Shown here: piece by piece, positions 1 to 6,401 of the stretch
Numbering within the stretch: position 1 is the stretch's first letter
How the letters are laid out: every line of letters starts with the position of its first letter
NCBI GenBank assembly: GCA_016935955.1
Contig: JAFGPY010000118.1
Location: 1-10,147, forward strand
Length of the DNA: 10,147 bases
Direction: 5' to 3'
Origin: Planctomycetota bacterium
GTDB lineage: Bacteria > Planctomycetota > Phycisphaerae > FEN-1346 > JAACEH01
The notes under the pieces: generated by a model
Databases searched by the model: none
Seen by the model: the letters and a program-made list of their open reading frames with translations, nothing else
What the model was told of the DNA's origin: nothing
Translations under genes and position numbers: made by a program

Positions 1-320
1 TGCTGAACATTATCCTGAATGCCCAGGCGGTGATGGCCGACGGCGGCGAGTTGATGGTCGCCGTACGGGCCGAGAACCAGGGCGTGGCCGTGAGTATCAC
101 GGACACCGGTCCGGGGATTCCGGCGGACCGGCTCGAACGCATCTTCGACGCCTACTACTCGTCGCGGCCAGGCGGCATGGGCCTGGGCCTGCCGACGGTC
201 AAACGGATCATGGCCGAACACGGCGGCACAATCGCCGTCAACAGCGAGGTGGGTCGGGGCACGCAATTCGTTCTCTGGCTGCCTGCCGCCGCAATACAGA
301 CTACGGAACAGCCGACATGA
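1..320 (+). CDS. Sensor histidine kinase, C-terminal ATPase part (5' end outside window)
   Basis: This is the C-terminal end of a histidine kinase, read in the frame whose first full codon is at position 3; the start and the sensor and dimerisation domains lie upstream of the window. About 105 residues are visible, nearly all of it the HATPase_c fold. The N-box is present (LNIILNAQAV, positions 3-32), followed by the G1 box DTGPGI, an F-box region (IFDAYYSS) and the G2 box GMGLGL, so the ATP site looks intact. The spacing and the 'YYSSRPGGMGLGLPTV' style match NtrB/AtoS-type kinases, which phosphorylate NtrC-family regulators. The stop codon TGA (318-320) overlaps the ATG of the next gene (317-319) in an ATGA junction. 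This indicates translational coupling and makes the downstream regulator its likely partner. The input signal cannot be judged from this fragment. Confidence 0.93.
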   Translation, partial: LNIILNAQAVMADGGELMVAVRAENQGVAVSITDTGPGIPADRLERIFDAYYSSRPGGMGLGLPTVKRIMAEHGGTIAVNSEVGRGTQFVLWLPAAAIQTTEQPT

Positions 321-1681
321 GTGACGAATCCCCGAGAGCCGCCATCCTGATCGTCGAGGACGACCGCAACCAGGCGGACGCGGTCAACGAGGTGCTGCAG
401 CGCGCCGGCCACGAGTGCGTCGTGGTCACCGCGCCGCGCCGGGCGGCCGACATCCTCGAATCGCGGTCCTTCGACCTGGTCATCACCGACCTGATGATGC
501 AGGACCTTGACGGCATGGACATCCTGCGGGCCGTCAAGTCGATCAATCCGACCACCGAGGTCATCGTCATCACCGGCCATGCCAGCATCGAAACCGCCGT
601 TGAAGCGATTCGCCAGGGCGCCTACGACTACATCGAGAAGCCGCTGAACATCGAGGTGCTTCGCGACCGCGTGTCGAAGGCCCTCGAGCGCCGCAGCCTC
701 GTGGCCCGCACCAAGGAACTGTCGGCGCAGCTCGACGAGCGGTTCGGCTTCGCGGGCGTGGTCGGCAACAATCCGCAGATGCGCCGCGTGGTGGAGATCG
801 CCCGGCAGATCGCCCCGACGAGCACGACGGTCCTGGTCACGGGCGAGAGCGGCACGGGCAAGGAACTGATCGCCCGGGCCATCCACAACAATTCGCCCCG
901 GCGCCACCGCAACTTCGTGGCCCTCAACTGCGCAGCCCTCAGCGAGGGCATTCTCGAAAGCGAACTATTCGGACACGAGAAGGGCGCGTTCACCGGTGCG
1001 GCCGCAACGCGCAGGGGACGTTTCGAGTACGCCGACGGAGGCACGCTGTTCCTGGACGAGGTCGGCGACATGCCGATGAGCACGCAGATCAAGTTGCTGC
1101 GCGTCCTGGAGGACGGCGAGATCATGCGTGTCGGGTCGAACGATCCGATCCGCGTGGACGTCCGCCTGATCAGCGCCACCAACCGCGACCTGAACGAGGC
1201 CATCACCGAGAAGACGTTTCGCGAGGACCTCTATTTCCGGCTGAAGGTCGTCACGCTGGCCTTGCCCCCCCTGCGGGAACGAAGCGAGGACATCGCCCTG
1301 CTGGCCGACTACTTCCTCAAGCAGTTCTCGCAACAGCACGGCAAGACCATCACGGGCATCTCGCCGACGGCCCTGCAGGCGTTGCAGTCGTACACCTGGC
1401 CGGGCAACGTCCGCGAACTGCGGAACACCATCGAGACCATGGTCGCCCTGGCCCGGACGGAGACGCTCGATGTGGAACAGTTGCCGTCGGAGATTCCCGG
1501 TGCGGTGCAGCAGGCGCCGTCCGCGGCGAGCCTTGGCGCCATGACGCTCCAGGAGGCCGAGCGGCAACTGATCGCCAATGCCCTGCGAGCCACCGACGGC
1601 AACCGCCAGGAGGCAGCACGGCGGCTGGGCATCGGCGAGCGGACGCTCTATCGGAAGATCAAGGATTACGGCCTGTTTTAG
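317..1681 (+). CDS. NtrC-family sigma-54-dependent response regulator
   Basis: This complete 454-residue regulator has the normal NtrC length and domain order. The receiver domain (about 8-122) has acidic pair D15/D16, the phospho-acceptor D58 (in VITDLMM), T86 and K108 (in EKPL). The AAA+ domain (about 147-370) has Walker A GESGTGKE at 176-183, the sigma-54 contact loop GAFTGA at 223-228, and Walker B LFLDE ending at 247-248. The C-terminus (about 413-454) is a Fis-type helix-turn-helix with the NRQEAARRLGIGERTLYRKI pattern. With these motifs intact it should bind upstream activating sites and use ATP to open sigma-54 promoters when phosphorylated by the overlapping kinase gene. The regulon is not visible; I found no convincing -24/-12 promoter in this window. 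Its last 23 bases overlap the end of the convergent glycosyltransferase gene. Family assignment is secure, but the specific gene name is not. Confidence 0.97.
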   Translation: MSDESPRAAILIVEDDRNQADAVNEVLQRAGHECVVVTAPRRAADILESRSFDLVITDLMMQDLDGMDILRAVKSINPTTEVIVITGHASIETAVEAIRQGAYDYIEKPLNIEVLRDRVSKALERRSLVARTKELSAQLDERFGFAGVVGNNPQMRRVVEIARQIAPTSTTVLVTGESGTGKELIARAIHNNSPRRHRNFVALNCAALSEGILESELFGHEKGAFTGAAATRRGRFEYADGGTLFLDEVGDMPMSTQIKLLRVLEDGEIMRVGSNDPIRVDVRLISATNRDLNEAITEKTFREDLYFRLKVVTLALPPLRERSEDIALLADYFLKQFSQQHGKTITGISPTALQALQSYTWPGNVRELRNTIETMVALARTETLDVEQLPSEIPGAVQQAPSAASLGAMTLQEAERQLIANALRATDGNRQEAARRLGIGERTLYRKIKDYGLF

Positions 1682-4220
1682 ACAGCGCCTCGCTCAGACG
1701 CCGGGCGTAATCGGCGTGGCGGCGGGCCTCGGCCTTGTCGCCCTGGGCGGCAAGCAGTGCGGCCAGTTCCCGGTGCACTCTCGGATCGTGCGGGCTGACG
1801 CGTACGGCCTCGCGCAGCGTTTCGACCGCATCGTCGGCGCGTCCGGCACTGAGCAGCAACAGGCTTCGGTACTGCCACGCCGTCCCGAAGTCGGGATCCT
1901 CCTCCACGGCCAACCGCGTCTGGCCGAGGGCCCCTTCTCGGTCGCCCTTGGCGTTCAGCAGCAGGGCGAGGTTCACGCGACACTCCGCGAAATTGGGATT
2001 CAGTTCCAGGGCCCGATGATACAACGCCTCGGCCTCCGCGACCCTGCCCGCCACGGCTAGGACCCGCCCGTGGTCGAACAGGGCGTCGGCATCCTCGGGA
2101 TCCAGGCGGGACGCGGCTTCGACGTAGGGCAGCGCCTCGGTCACACGTCCGGCCTCGCCGAGAAAAGCGCCGCTCACCCGGTGGGTGTCCGCCGAATCGG
2201 CGCGAATCCAGAACGCCGCGAGACTGCAACCGCAGAGGGTCAACACGACCGTCCAGATCAGGGCCCTGCCGGCAAGCCACCGGCGGCCGGCCAGGTCGAG
2301 CCCCCAGGCGATGCAGGCCACGATCGGCGCGACGGCCGCCATGCCATAGAAGGCCTTGGCCTGCCCGTAGTAGGGCAACTTCAGCGTGATGTAGATCAGG
2401 GAGAGCAACGTGGCGGCGGCCGTGCCGAGAACAAGCATCCACGCCGCGCTCGGACGTCGCACCAGACGAACCACGGCGGCGCCCAGCCCGACAAGCCCCG
2501 CCGCAACGAGCGCGAGTGCCAGAAGGTAACCGGCCGACATCAGTTCCCAGTTCCACGTCGGACTGTATCGCACGGAGGTGCCGCCGCCGACGAATCCGTC
2601 GCCCCAGAACGTCGAGTACAGGGCGTCGGCGAAACCATAGAGTCCCGCGAAGAACGGCTGGATCAGCGCGCGGCCAAAGCTCAGGTAGTAACGGGCCGTG
2701 TGATATCCGGCGTCCTGCCACCACGGATGCCCGTACTCGGCATCCCAGTTGCCGACGATCGGGCGGCCGTAGCGCAACCAGACGCGAACGAAATGCCACC
2801 CGCACACCAGCGCACCGACCAGCATCGTCACGCCAAGCGTGCGCGTCCAGACGTCGGCCTTCCATTGCCGTGCGGCGACGAGACGCCCGACGAGAACGAT
2901 GGCGATCACCCCCAGGGCCACCAGCGCCGAGAACTTGGCGAGCATGGCCGCCCCGAGGCACAGCCCAAGGGCCGCATACCAGCGCCAGGAAGCGCTCGGC
3001 ATGTTGATAATGCGCAGGGTCAGATAGAGCGACGCAGTGACCAACGTCGCGCACAGGCCCTCGTTCGTCGCGTAGTGGTACAGGTACAGGTGCACAGGCA
3101 GCGCCGCCGCCACGGCCAGGCCCAGCAACTGCCGCCGCGGACTATCGGGAAACAGTTGCCGCACACAGCCGAAGACCAGCAACACCTGGGCGATGCCGAA
3201 CGACATGGTCAGAATCCCGAGGCACTGCTCCGCCCGTGTGCTTCCTGCCGCCAGTCCGCCGACCTTCAGCACCGCGGCCGCGAGCAGGTAGAACAGCGGC
3301 GGTTGGTATCCCTGCCAACCGTCCTCGGCCAGCGGCAATCGGCCTTCGTCGAGGATGGTCTTCAGATACTCCGTGTGCCCACCGATGTCGAACCCAACCT
3401 CCGGCGGCATCCACTTGAGATTGTGCGTGAACAGGACGATCCACGCGGCCGCTACGACGGCAAGAACCCAGTACATGCGGCGGCCGCTCAGCAGAAAGGC
3501 CTCGGTCTCCACCCGGCCGCCCCACCTGCGTCGCGCTGCCGCCGCACCGGCGACCACAAGCGCCGCGATCCCGGCAATGGTCAGCAATGCGGGCCATTGG
3601 CGGCGAAGCGATTCGACCGTGGTGGGCATTTCGGGACCGCTGGGGTCCCCCGTAGCGTCGGCCATGTGGTGTTGCGGCAAGGCCGTCGCCAGCCGCGCGG
3701 GTCGCCATACGGCCCCGGCATACGAAGCCTCCCACTGGCCGTCGCTCGCCACGGAGACGCCCTGCCCCGCCAGGTGCAGCCACAGGGCCGGCGGGCCGCG
3801 ATCGTTCCACACGGTGACAACGATTTCGTTCTCGCCGGCCTTGAGGTACTGGGCCACGTTCGTGAAGCGGTGTTCGCGCCGCCACGCCGTCGGGTCGGGC
3901 AACTCGGAGCCCGTGTCCCTCAGGGCGCGGCCGTTCAGGGCGACCTCCGTGCTGCGAAGGCCCCGCACCCGCAGTTCGGCCTCGCCCGGCACGGCATCGA
4001 GAGTGAACCGGCGACGGAACACCGTGTCCAGGCGAACGCCCACCCGTCGCCGCAGATCAACCGGCACCGGATAGACGATCCACTGGCCGCCGGGGTGCTC
4101 CGCCAGAAAAGCGATCCCTTCGCTCCGCGTGGCCAGCCACCAAAAGCTCGCGATGGAGCCAAGCACCGTTACCAGGATCAGCAGAACCACCAGTGTCGAA
4201 CTCGTGCGAGATGAGAACAT
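1659..4220 (-). CDS. GT-C type membrane glycosyltransferase with C-terminal TPR repeats
   Basis: The product is an 853-residue protein if it starts at the ATG at 4220. An N-terminal hydrophobic anchor (about 8-30) is followed by a beta-rich, probably extracytoplasmic domain (about 40-180) containing VALNGRAL and ENEIVVTVWNDRGPPALWLHL-like strands; this resembles galactose-binding-like folds, but that is inference. A long polytopic membrane region (about 208-672) follows. Its first loop carries FDIGGHTEYL (D278, H282) and GYQPPLFYLL (304-313), the acidic first loop typical of GT-C/PMT-like enzymes (GT39/ArnT relatives) that use polyprenyl-phosphate sugars. Residues about 680-846 form roughly five TPR units (for example AEALYHRALELNP and DDAVETLREAVRVSP). 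The upstream in-frame extension to 4370 would run through both promoters and into mutL, so I rejected it. No Shine-Dalgarno sequence precedes 4220, and the likely -10 box leaves almost no leader. Donor and acceptor are unknown; transfer to protein or to a surface glycan are both possible. Confidence 0.88.
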   Translation of the reverse strand: MFSSRTSSTLVVLLILVTVLGSIASFWWLATRSEGIAFLAEHPGGQWIVYPVPVDLRRRVGVRLDTVFRRRFTLDAVPGEAELRVRGLRSTEVALNGRALRDTGSELPDPTAWRREHRFTNVAQYLKAGENEIVVTVWNDRGPPALWLHLAGQGVSVASDGQWEASYAGAVWRPARLATALPQHHMADATGDPSGPEMPTTVESLRRQWPALLTIAGIAALVVAGAAAARRRWGGRVETEAFLLSGRRMYWVLAVVAAAWIVLFTHNLKWMPPEVGFDIGGHTEYLKTILDEGRLPLAEDGWQGYQPPLFYLLAAAVLKVGGLAAGSTRAEQCLGILTMSFGIAQVLLVFGCVRQLFPDSPRRQLLGLAVAAALPVHLYLYHYATNEGLCATLVTASLYLTLRIINMPSASWRWYAALGLCLGAAMLAKFSALVALGVIAIVLVGRLVAARQWKADVWTRTLGVTMLVGALVCGWHFVRVWLRYGRPIVGNWDAEYGHPWWQDAGYHTARYYLSFGRALIQPFFAGLYGFADALYSTFWGDGFVGGGTSVRYSPTWNWELMSAGYLLALALVAAGLVGLGAAVVRLVRRPSAAWMLVLGTAAATLLSLIYITLKLPYYGQAKAFYGMAAVAPIVACIAWGLDLAGRRWLAGRALIWTVVLTLCGCSLAAFWIRADSADTHRVSGAFLGEAGRVTEALPYVEAASRLDPEDADALFDHGRVLAVAGRVAEAEALYHRALELNPNFAECRVNLALLLNAKGDREGALGQTRLAVEEDPDFGTAWQYRSLLLLSAGRADDAVETLREAVRVSPHDPRVHRELAALLAAQGDKAEARRHADYARRLSEALSKTGRNP

Positions 4221-4227
4221 GGGCCGC

Positions 4228-4256
4228 ATTATAGCCAACCTCGGGCGGAGGCTGAA
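4228..4256 (-). promoter_or_regulatory. Candidate promoter of the GT-C/TPR gene
   Basis: The minus strand reads a perfect TATAAT from 4233 to 4228. No good -35 is seen: the hexamer at the 17-base position (4256-4251) is TTCAGC, a poor match. Transcription from this -10 would begin near 4222-4220, at the ATG I chose for the gene, implying a leaderless or nearly leaderless message. The -10 is clear by eye; its use as a promoter is inference. Confidence 0.45.
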
Positions 4257-4308
4257 ACGAAAGATTGCCGGATGCCCGCCCCGCCCCGGGCCGCAGGCCG
4301 CGTCGTCC

Positions 4309-4337
4309 TTGCCGCCCCGGACGTTCGAGCCTATAAT
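4309..4337 (+). promoter_or_regulatory. Sigma-70-type promoter of mutL
   Basis: TTGCCG (4309-4314, four of six matches to TTGACA) and a perfect TATAAT (4332-4337) are separated by exactly 17 bases. The expected transcription start near 4344 leaves a leader of about 15 bases that contains the GGAG ribosome-binding site before the mutL ATG. Hexamers, spacing and location agree, making this the best promoter in the window. Confidence 0.7.
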
Positions 4338-4350
4338 GGCCCGGACGTCA

Positions 4351-4354
4351 GGAG
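4351..4354 (+). promoter_or_regulatory. Ribosome-binding site fixing the mutL start
   Basis: GGAG (within CAGGAG) lies five bases before the ATG at 4360. It decides the start in favour of MGVIQKLDP. The reading frame is open back to 4129, but that longer start would run through the promoter and into the divergent gene. Confidence 0.75.
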
Positions 4355-4359
4355 ACGAC

Positions 4360-6261
4360 ATGGGAGTCATTCAGAAACTCGATCCACACCTGGTCAACCA
4401 GATCGCGGCCGGCGAGGTCATCGAACGGCCGGCCAGCGTGGTCAAGGAGTTGATCGAGAACGCCCTGGACGCCGAGGCCTCGCGCCTGGAAATCGAGGTG
4501 GAAGAGGGCGGCAGGAAGCTGATTCGCGTGACCGACGACGGCGTGGGCATGGACGCCGACGACCTGGCCCTGGCCGTGTCGAGTCACGCCACGAGCAAGC
4601 TCCGCTCAAGCAACGACCTGGATCATATCACGACTTTCGGCTTTCGCGGCGAAGCCCTGCCGTCGATCGGCTCGGTGAGCCAGATGACGGTCACGACGCG
4701 ACAGGCCGAGGCCGTAGAAGGCCACAGCGTCCGCGTCGAGGGCGGGCGTATCGAGCCGGTGCGGGTCGCGGGGTCGGCCCCCGGCACCAGCATCGAGGTG
4801 CGGAACCTGTTCTACAACATTCCGGCGCGGCGGAAGTTCCTGAAGGCCGACGCCACGGAACTCGGCCACATCGTCGACACGGTGGCCCGCATGGCGCTGG
4901 CGTATCCGCACGTGGCGGTCCGCCTGCGGCACAACGGACGTCTGGTCCACGACCTGCCGCACGACCAGAGCCTTCGCGATCGCGTCTCGACCTTCTACGG
5001 CCGTGATGTGGCCGAGAGCTTGATCGAGCTGAAGCACGAGTCGGTGGCCTGCGGCCTGTGGGGCCTGATCGCCGCACCGTCCCAGAGCCGCACGTCCACC
5101 CGCTGGCAATTCCTCTACGTCAACGGCCGCTACATTCGCGACCGCAGCCTGCTGCACGCCGTCCGCGAGGCCTATCGCGGCCTGGTCGAAGTGAATCGCC
5201 AGCCGGTCGTGTTCCTGTTTCTGACCGTGCCGCACGACTCGGTGGACGTCAACGTGCACCCGACGAAGATCGAGGTGCGGCTGCGTCACGGGCAGCAGGT
5301 GTACCACGAGGTGCTGACGACGCTGCGCGAGCGGCTCCTCAACGCCGACCTGACGCCTCACGTGGGCGACGGCCTGACGTCGCCGGACGACCGCTCATTC
5401 GCAGCCCCTGGCGTCGGCGACCGCGAGCAGAGGATACGCGAGTCGCTGGCGGACTTCCTGCGCGCGCCGCCGGCCCAGTCGCCGCAAACTCGTTTCACGT
5501 ATGCGCCCACACCGCGAGGTGATGCCTTGCCGCCCCGGTCGTCCCCCCTGCCGCAGGGCCAGCCGCCGGCGTTCCCGCCCCAGGGCGACACGGCGGCCCG
5601 AAGCGACGAGACGACAAACGGCGACGCGACGGACATCGAGCGGCCGCGCATGCGGGCGTTTCAGTTGCACAATACCTACCTCGTGGCCGAGACCGAGGAC
5701 GGTATGATCATCGTCGATCAGCACGCCCTGCACGAGCGGGTGTTGTATGAGGAACTGCGCGACCGCGTCGCGGGCGGGCAGTTGGAGAGTCAACGGCTGC
5801 TGATCCCGGCGGTGGTGGACGCGACCGCAAGCGAGATGGCCTTCCTCACTCAGCATCGCGATGCCCTGGCCCGGCTCGGCGTCGAGTTCGAGGTCTTCGG
5901 CAATCGCTCGGTCGGGATTCAGGCCTTCCCGTCGATGCTCGGCCAGCGGGCCCAGCCGGACCGCGTGCTGCGCGACCTGCTCGACTGGATGGCCGAGAAC
6001 GACTCGCAACCCGCCGTGGAGGACCTGCTGGACGAGTTGCTGCATCGCATGGCCTGCCGCGCCGCCGTCAAGGCCGGAGACACCCTGTCGCAGGAAGAGA
6101 TGCAGGCCCTGCTGGCCCACCGTCACGGTGAGCAGCAGTCGGCCACGTGCCCCCACGGACGCCCGACCTCGCTCATGCTGACGCGGGACGAGATCGAACG
6201 ATCGTTCAAGCGCAACTATCCCACGTCGAAACCCACCGAGGACGACACGATTCCCTTCTGA
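4360..6261 (+). CDS. mutL: DNA mismatch repair protein MutL (endonuclease type)
   Basis: This 633-residue MutL couples mismatch recognition by MutS to strand removal. The N-terminal GHKL ATPase (about 1-330) opens with LDPHLVNQIAAGEVIERPAS, then shows ELIENALDA (catalytic E33, N34), DDGVGM (59-64), GFRGEAL (94-100) and FYNIPARRKFLK. A proline-rich, low-conservation linker spans about 345-430. The C-terminal dimerisation/nuclease domain carries DQHALHERVLYE at 453-464, matching the DQHA(X)2E(X)4E metal-binding endonuclease signature, together with ACRAAVKAGD (C566), CPHGRPT (597-603) and a terminal FKR. From family knowledge, these motifs mark MutLs that nick DNA themselves in bacteria without MutH, unlike E. 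coli MutL. The length is normal. It has its own promoter and ribosome-binding site and is divergent from the glycosyltransferase gene. Neither mutS nor mutH is in the window. Confidence 0.98.
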   Translation: MGVIQKLDPHLVNQIAAGEVIERPASVVKELIENALDAEASRLEIEVEEGGRKLIRVTDDGVGMDADDLALAVSSHATSKLRSSNDLDHITTFGFRGEALPSIGSVSQMTVTTRQAEAVEGHSVRVEGGRIEPVRVAGSAPGTSIEVRNLFYNIPARRKFLKADATELGHIVDTVARMALAYPHVAVRLRHNGRLVHDLPHDQSLRDRVSTFYGRDVAESLIELKHESVACGLWGLIAAPSQSRTSTRWQFLYVNGRYIRDRSLLHAVREAYRGLVEVNRQPVVFLFLTVPHDSVDVNVHPTKIEVRLRHGQQVYHEVLTTLRERLLNADLTPHVGDGLTSPDDRSFAAPGVGDREQRIRESLADFLRAPPAQSPQTRFTYAPTPRGDALPPRSSPLPQGQPPAFPPQGDTAARSDETTNGDATDIERPRMRAFQLHNTYLVAETEDGMIIVDQHALHERVLYEELRDRVAGGQLESQRLLIPAVVDATASEMAFLTQHRDALARLGVEFEVFGNRSVGIQAFPSMLGQRAQPDRVLRDLLDWMAENDSQPAVEDLLDELLHRMACRAAVKAGDTLSQEEMQALLAHRHGEQQSATCPHGRPTSLMLTRDEIERSFKRNYPTSKPTEDDTIPF

Positions 6262-6287
6262 TCGGTACGGCCGCGGTCGCTCCATGC

Positions 6288-6302
6288 GGTTTTGCGCAAA
6301 CC
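6288..6302. repeat. Small hairpin after mutL
   Basis: GGTTT (6288-6292) pairs with AAACC (6298-6302) around TGCGC; the core TTTGCGCAAA (6291-6300) is a perfect 10-base palindrome. It lies 26 bases past the mutL stop. It is short and has no T-run after it, so I record it as structure, not as a proven terminator. Confidence 0.3.
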
Positions 6303-6313
6303 CTTCGACAGAA

Positions 6314-6339
6314 CATGGCGGCGAACTACGGCCGCCATG
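6314..6339. terminator. Hairpin, candidate bidirectional terminator between mutL and HD gene
   Basis: CATGGCGGC (6314-6322) is perfectly complementary to GCCGCCATG (6331-6339), giving a 9-base GC-rich stem with an 8-base loop. It lies between two convergent genes, where a terminator serving both strands is expected. Neither side has a T-tract, so intrinsic termination would be inefficient by the usual model. The role is inferred from position. Confidence 0.4.
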
Positions 6340-6343
6340 GCAC

Positions 6344-6397
6344 CCACATCGAAAGACTCAACTCTTGCCATCCATAGAATGAGTGGGCTCGATGTGG
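6344..6397. terminator. Second, two-step hairpin near the HD gene stop
   Basis: CCACATCGA (6344-6352) pairs perfectly with TCGATGTGG (6389-6397). Inside it ACTCA (6356-6360) pairs with TGAGT (6380-6384), with small internal loops of 3 and 4 bases and a 19-base apical loop. It begins four bases after the HD gene stop on the minus strand. The loop is less GC-rich than its surroundings. It could serve as a terminator or 3'-end stabiliser for either transcript; no T-run follows. Confidence 0.4.
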
Positions 6398-6401
6398 AAC
6401 G

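Larger units (their letters stand above)
4221..4342. repeat. Inverted pair of -10 regions in the divergent control region
   Basis: GGGCCGCATTATAG at 4221-4234 is the reverse complement of CTATAATGCGGCCC. The other end of the divergent region carries CTATAATGGCCC at 4331-4342, identical except for two missing bases. The two promoter cores are therefore near-identical inverted copies about 100 bases apart. This may be shared promoter consensus, a small duplication or chance; only the sequence match is certain. Confidence 0.5.

Noticed and set aside
155..907. 250-codon minus-strand frame opposite the kinase/regulator genes
   Set aside because: It is a shadow of the receiver and AAA+ coding sequence, with no motif and no ribosome-binding site.
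1678..3054. 458-codon minus-strand frame inside the GT-C/TPR gene
   Set aside because: It lies in another frame of the same strand, is Arg/Gly-rich, and destroys the clear membrane and TPR pattern.
2070..4214. 714-codon open frame on the plus strand opposite the GT-C/TPR gene
   Set aside because: The translation is low-complexity, rich in Arg, Gln, Gly and His, with no recognisable domain. It mirrors a well-supported gene in GC-rich DNA, where antisense frames stay open by chance.
4129..4359. Longer MutL starting at 4129
   Set aside because: MutL proteins begin just before the IAAGEVIERP motif. The ATG at 4360 has a good ribosome-binding site and promoter, and the extension overlaps the divergent gene.
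4221..4370. Longer N-terminus for the GT-C/TPR protein starting at 4370
   Set aside because: It would read through both -10 elements and overlap the start of mutL. The added residues look like non-coding sequence, and the membrane anchor begins right after 4220.
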